Shown in pieces: positions 5,488-7,655 of a stretch of DNA of 7,655 nt. The position numbers and the translations under genes were made by a program. Under the pieces are notes generated by a model. The model worked only from the letters and a program-made list of their open reading frames with translations, had not been told where the DNA came from and made no database searches. Position 1 is the stretch's first letter; every line of letters starts with the position of its first letter. Source of the stretch: Thiotrichales bacterium (GTDB taxonomy: Bacteria; Pseudomonadota; Gammaproteobacteria; UWMA-0217); contig JANTGD010000166.1 in NCBI GenBank assembly GCA_024763135.1, forward strand, positions 1-7,655, read 5' to 3'.

Positions 5488-7271
5488 GAGCGGCCGGTCC
5501 ATTTCCAGATTTGTAACTTCAGCCAAGCGAGCGATTCACGCCCCATCACCCACAGAAGCGGTCGTTCATCGACGCGAATTCGTGCATAGCCGACCAGACC
5601 CGGGCGCAAACCCAGATGATGTTCCGGACTTACCTGCGCACGAGCCTCAAAACTGTTTTGCCCATCGATGACTTTAGCCATGGGGTTGATTTTTTCTATA
5701 ACAATAGGCAGGCGTTCCCCGGGATTTGCAGAAAGCATCAGTTCACCCTGCTCGCCGGAGTCAATAAACCGAATATCACGTTCAGAAATTTCAGTGATCA
5801 CACGGTAATCATTGACCGGTGCCAGAGTCAGCAGTGTATCGCCGGTTTTCACCGGGGCGCCCAGAGACTGCGTCAAATCACCATCGATCACGATTCCCGT
5901 AAAGGGTGCAGTCAAATGAATACGCGACAACTGTTGGTCGACAAGATCGAGATATGCTTTGGTTTCCGCAATCTTCGCATTCGCAATGGCCATTTTTGCG
6001 CGATCACGACTCGCTAATGCCGCGCTGTAGCTGCTTTGGTGTTGTTTTATTTCGCTTTCGAGTTTGCGTTTTTCAATTTGCAGATCACGGTCATCCAGCT
6101 CGACTAAAGGTTGACCTTGCTGCACCCGATCGCCCGGCTGCACGAACACTTGTTTGAGGTAACCCTCTGTGGGTGCGGTGACGGTGCGTTGGATGGCGCC
6201 TTCGATACGTGCTTTGGCGGTTACCTGAAAAGGCACATGGTAGACTGTACCGAATGCGGCAAATAATCCGCCAGCGATAGCCAATGCCCAGAGCCATTTG
6301 TGTTCTCCGCGGCGCAGACCCTTCAATGCGGATTTTACGGCGCCGAAAATTTGTTGATACCAGGGCTGCGCGAGCGCATTTTGCATGGCGATGATGGGCG
6401 CCAGAAAACAGGCTAAATGTTCCAGCCGCTCCATGGTGCCGACTGTAAATGGTTTTTTCTCGGAGTGGATGAACGTCAGCGCACCAACGGGTTGCTGCGC
6501 GTGGAATAGAGGAATAGTGCAGACCGCGTGCCCGGCATGACGTCGACTGAAATCCCGGTGAATGAGGTGGATGTGGGTTTTGGTCAACGCATTGGTGGGA
6601 TAACTGCTGATCGCCTGTTGATCGATGGCTTCATCCATCAAGTCAGCAATTTCTTTGATAAGCGCTTGATGTTGGGTAATCCCACTGTGGTGCGATAGGC
6701 CAATCACCTGAGTGCTTGTATTTTTCCACAGGCCAAAAGCAACTTGATCACATTTGAATCCGGTAGCCAACTCCGTGGACAGTGCCGTAATACTGCTCTG
6801 CAGATCGGATTCTGTCAGTGCAGTTGCCAGCATCCGCGTAATCAGCTCCAGCGATTTGAGCTCGCGGCTCTGGCCGTGGAACTGAGGATTGAGGAGTTGA
6901 TCGAGATGCGGTAGCGAATTGATAAAACTCTGTAAAGTGGCGCGGCCGGTTTCCATATCCAGAGGCGCGCAATCGAGCACCGCCGCGCCGGGTGGTAAGC
7001 CGCGAATTTGCACAGGAGTCGCCAAAATAGTGCCTGGATTTTTGGCGTGATTTGCATCGCCGTGGCTTTGGATAAAGGGTTTGTGCTGTTCCAGACTGGT
7101 TTGCGCAGCTTGGAGCATACGCGCGGGTAATGAGCGATCCGATTCCGGCCAGGATACGGTGATCGAGGACGCAGCCTGCTCTTTATTTTCAAGCCTAATG
7201 ATACCGGACCGTATTCCCGGAATCATACGGCATTGCATCCCCAGCCATTGTTGAATAATCGCAACAGACAT
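5484..7271 (-). CDS. GAF-domain HlyD-family membrane adaptor
   Basis: Inner-membrane adaptor with a large cytoplasmic sensory half, 595 aa. Residues about 20-130 may be a degenerate first GAF-like or other alpha/beta region. Residues about 136-295 read as a GAF domain, including CDQVAFGLW, HAVCTIPLFHAQQPVGALTFIHSEKKPF and the closing helix LEHLACFLAPIIAMQNAL. One transmembrane segment spans about 326-344. The periplasmic HlyD part follows: lipoyl half-motif APTEGYLKQVFVQPGDRVQQGQPL (366-389), a short coiled coil (395-450), second half-motif LTAPFTGIVIDGDLTQSLG (453-471), and a barrel to about 568. A Trp-rich basic tail (WVMGRESLAWLKLQIWKW) ends the protein. No TolC-tip R-x3-L-x6-S is seen in the hairpin. 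The ATG at 7271 is the first usable start, since an in-frame TAA lies 10 codons upstream with no GTG or TTG between. The AGGGA upstream is at poor spacing (about 13 nt). This is the first gene of the coupled cassette. The GAF ligand is unknown. Confidence 0.9.
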   Translation of the reverse strand: MSVAIIQQWLGMQCRMIPGIRSGIIRLENKEQAASSITVSWPESDRSLPARMLQAAQTSLEQHKPFIQSHGDANHAKNPGTILATPVQIRGLPPGAAVLDCAPLDMETGRATLQSFINSLPHLDQLLNPQFHGQSRELKSLELITRMLATALTESDLQSSITALSTELATGFKCDQVAFGLWKNTSTQVIGLSHHSGITQHQALIKEIADLMDEAIDQQAISSYPTNALTKTHIHLIHRDFSRRHAGHAVCTIPLFHAQQPVGALTFIHSEKKPFTVGTMERLEHLACFLAPIIAMQNALAQPWYQQIFGAVKSALKGLRRGEHKWLWALAIAGGLFAAFGTVYHVPFQVTAKARIEGAIQRTVTAPTEGYLKQVFVQPGDRVQQGQPLVELDDRDLQIEKRKLESEIKQHQSSYSAALASRDRAKMAIANAKIAETKAYLDLVDQQLSRIHLTAPFTGIVIDGDLTQSLGAPVKTGDTLLTLAPVNDYRVITEISERDIRFIDSGEQGELMLSANPGERLPIVIEKINPMAKVIDGQNSFEARAQVSPEHHLGLRPGLVGYARIRVDERPLLWVMGRESLAWLKLQIWKWTGRS

Positions 7272-7306
7272 TACTTGTGATCTTTCCCTGAATTCCCTTT
7301 AAGAAA

Positions 7307-7312
7307 TGTCAA
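7307..7312 (-). promoter_or_regulatory. Perfect -35-like TTGACA upstream of the cassette
   Basis: TTGACA on the minus strand, about 35 nt before the ATG at 7271. At 16-18 nt spacing the -10 region reads around AGGGAA, which does not match TATAAT. If functional it would need an activator or a non-standard -10, so it may be chance. Confidence 0.2.
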
Positions 7313-7415
7313 TACTTTATGATTTTGCTTTCCTGCGTGGGTACATTGCCTCTATTTTCAGCAAATAAAGTGTGAGGGAGTCCCCGCATTGAATTTCGTA
7401 CTTTACCGGACCAGC

Positions 7416-7425
7416 GGGTATACCC
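7416..7425. promoter_or_regulatory. Perfect 10-bp palindrome GGGTATACCC
   Basis: Perfect palindrome about 145 bp upstream of the first cassette gene. Its position would suit a regulator site, but a 10-bp palindrome can occur by chance and no second copy was seen. Confidence 0.2.
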
Positions 7426-7474
7426 CAGTACAGGTTATGGGCACGAAAGCGTCAGAGGGGTTATCGGCCATTTG

Positions 7475-7513
7475 CAAAAAAGCTTTAATCTTCATGGTGG
7501 ACAAAGCTTTTTG
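7475..7513. repeat. Inverted repeat built on AAAGCTTT
   Basis: CAAAAAAGCTTT (7475-7486) faces AAAGCTTTTTG (7503-7513), near-complementary with one extra A in the left arm and a 16-nt loop. Each arm is itself palindromic. A terminator role is possible in either direction but the stem is AT-rich and unproven. Confidence 0.35.
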
Positions 7514-7581
7514 TTGGTATAGGGGGTTTGTGAACTGTGGGAACTGGTGTTTTACATCCTCAAGTTTCGGAGTTCGTAGCC

Positions 7582-7615
7582 CCCTCTCCCCCAGGGAGAG
7601 GGTTGGGGTGAGGGG
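7582..7615. repeat. G/C-rich palindromic intergenic repeat (CCCTCTCCC-CCA-GGGAGAGGG) with G-quadruplex-like tail
   Basis: A perfect 9-bp stem, CCCTCTCCC (7582-7590) and GGGAGAGGG (7594-7602), with a 3-nt loop, followed by TTGGGGTGAGGGG. The whole is the widely dispersed proteobacterial repeat whose chance translation reads SPLSPRERVGVRG. The four G-runs from 7594 to 7615 also fit the G3+N1-7 quadruplex pattern. The T-run after it is only four long and is separated from the stem, so it is not a standard terminator. Confidence 0.75.
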
Positions 7616-7655
7616 ATTTTAAGCGTGAATGCTTTGATTGACTGCATTCCCTCAT

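Larger units (their letters stand above)
7272..7655. other. Upstream intergenic region of the cassette
   Basis: This 384-base stretch has no gene I can support. A plus-strand open frame at 7389-7622 reads into the palindromic repeat at its end (SPLSPRERVGVRG), which marks it as spurious. The region holds a TTGACA box (7312-7307), a GGGTATACCC palindrome (7416-7425), an AAAGCTTT-based inverted repeat (7475-7513), the G-rich repeat (7582-7615) and a GAATGC/GCATTC dyad (7627-7649). The operon promoter is expected here but is not clearly visible. Confidence 0.55.

Noticed and set aside
5488..5526. Extended 729-aa form of the M50 protein starting at TTG 5526
   Set aside because: TTG is a weak start and the ATG at 5487 forms an exact ATGA overlap with the preceding stop.
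7389..7622. Plus-strand 77-aa open frame upstream of the cassette
   Set aside because: Its C-terminus (SPLSPRERVGVRG) is the chance translation of a dispersed palindromic repeat. The rest has no recognisable domain and there is no convincing ribosome binding site.
1..7655. CRISPR arrays, tRNA or rRNA genes, insertion sequences
   Set aside because: No regularly spaced repeats, no tRNA-like cloverleaf, no rRNA sequence and no transposase reading frame were seen.

Overview
The window carries four genes, all on the minus strand, so transcription runs from high to low coordinates. Moderate GC content, a TolC-type periplasmic adaptor with a cleavable signal peptide, and a GGGAGAGGG-type intergenic palindrome point to a Gram-negative bacterium, most likely a beta- or gammaproteobacterium. 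I cannot name the genus from sequence alone.

Layout in transcription order: (1) 7655-7272 has no gene I can support. It holds a strong G-rich palindromic repeat near the edge, a short perfect palindrome and a possible -35 box. (2) 7271-5484 encodes an inner-membrane HlyD-type adaptor fused behind a cytoplasmic GAF sensor. (3) 5487-3337 encodes a PqqD-like domain fused to a site-2-protease-type (M50) membrane metalloprotease and a C-terminal HlyD-type adaptor. (4) 3340-1358 encodes a short, divergent SecA-type ATPase. Genes 2 to 4 join through two ATGA stop/start overlaps, so they form one translationally coupled cassette. (5) 1357-930 is about 430 bp of noncoding DNA with several inverted repeats and a possible weak promoter. 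(6) 929-105 encodes a secreted periplasmic adaptor (MFP) that carries the R-x3-L-x6-S hairpin-tip motif used to dock on TolC-type outer-membrane channels. The last 104 bases hold no supported gene.

How they may work together (inference): the PqqD-like domain is related to the leader-binding RRE fold and could recognise a substrate. The SecA-like ATPase could supply energy or unfolding, and M50 could cleave or gate at the membrane. The two inner-membrane HlyD modules would form the periplasmic platform, and the separate soluble adaptor would link it to a TolC-like pore. No ABC exporter, RND pump, outer-membrane channel or obvious cargo gene lies in the window. The cassette therefore looks like a dedicated export apparatus built on an accessory SecA, and it is the most interesting content here.
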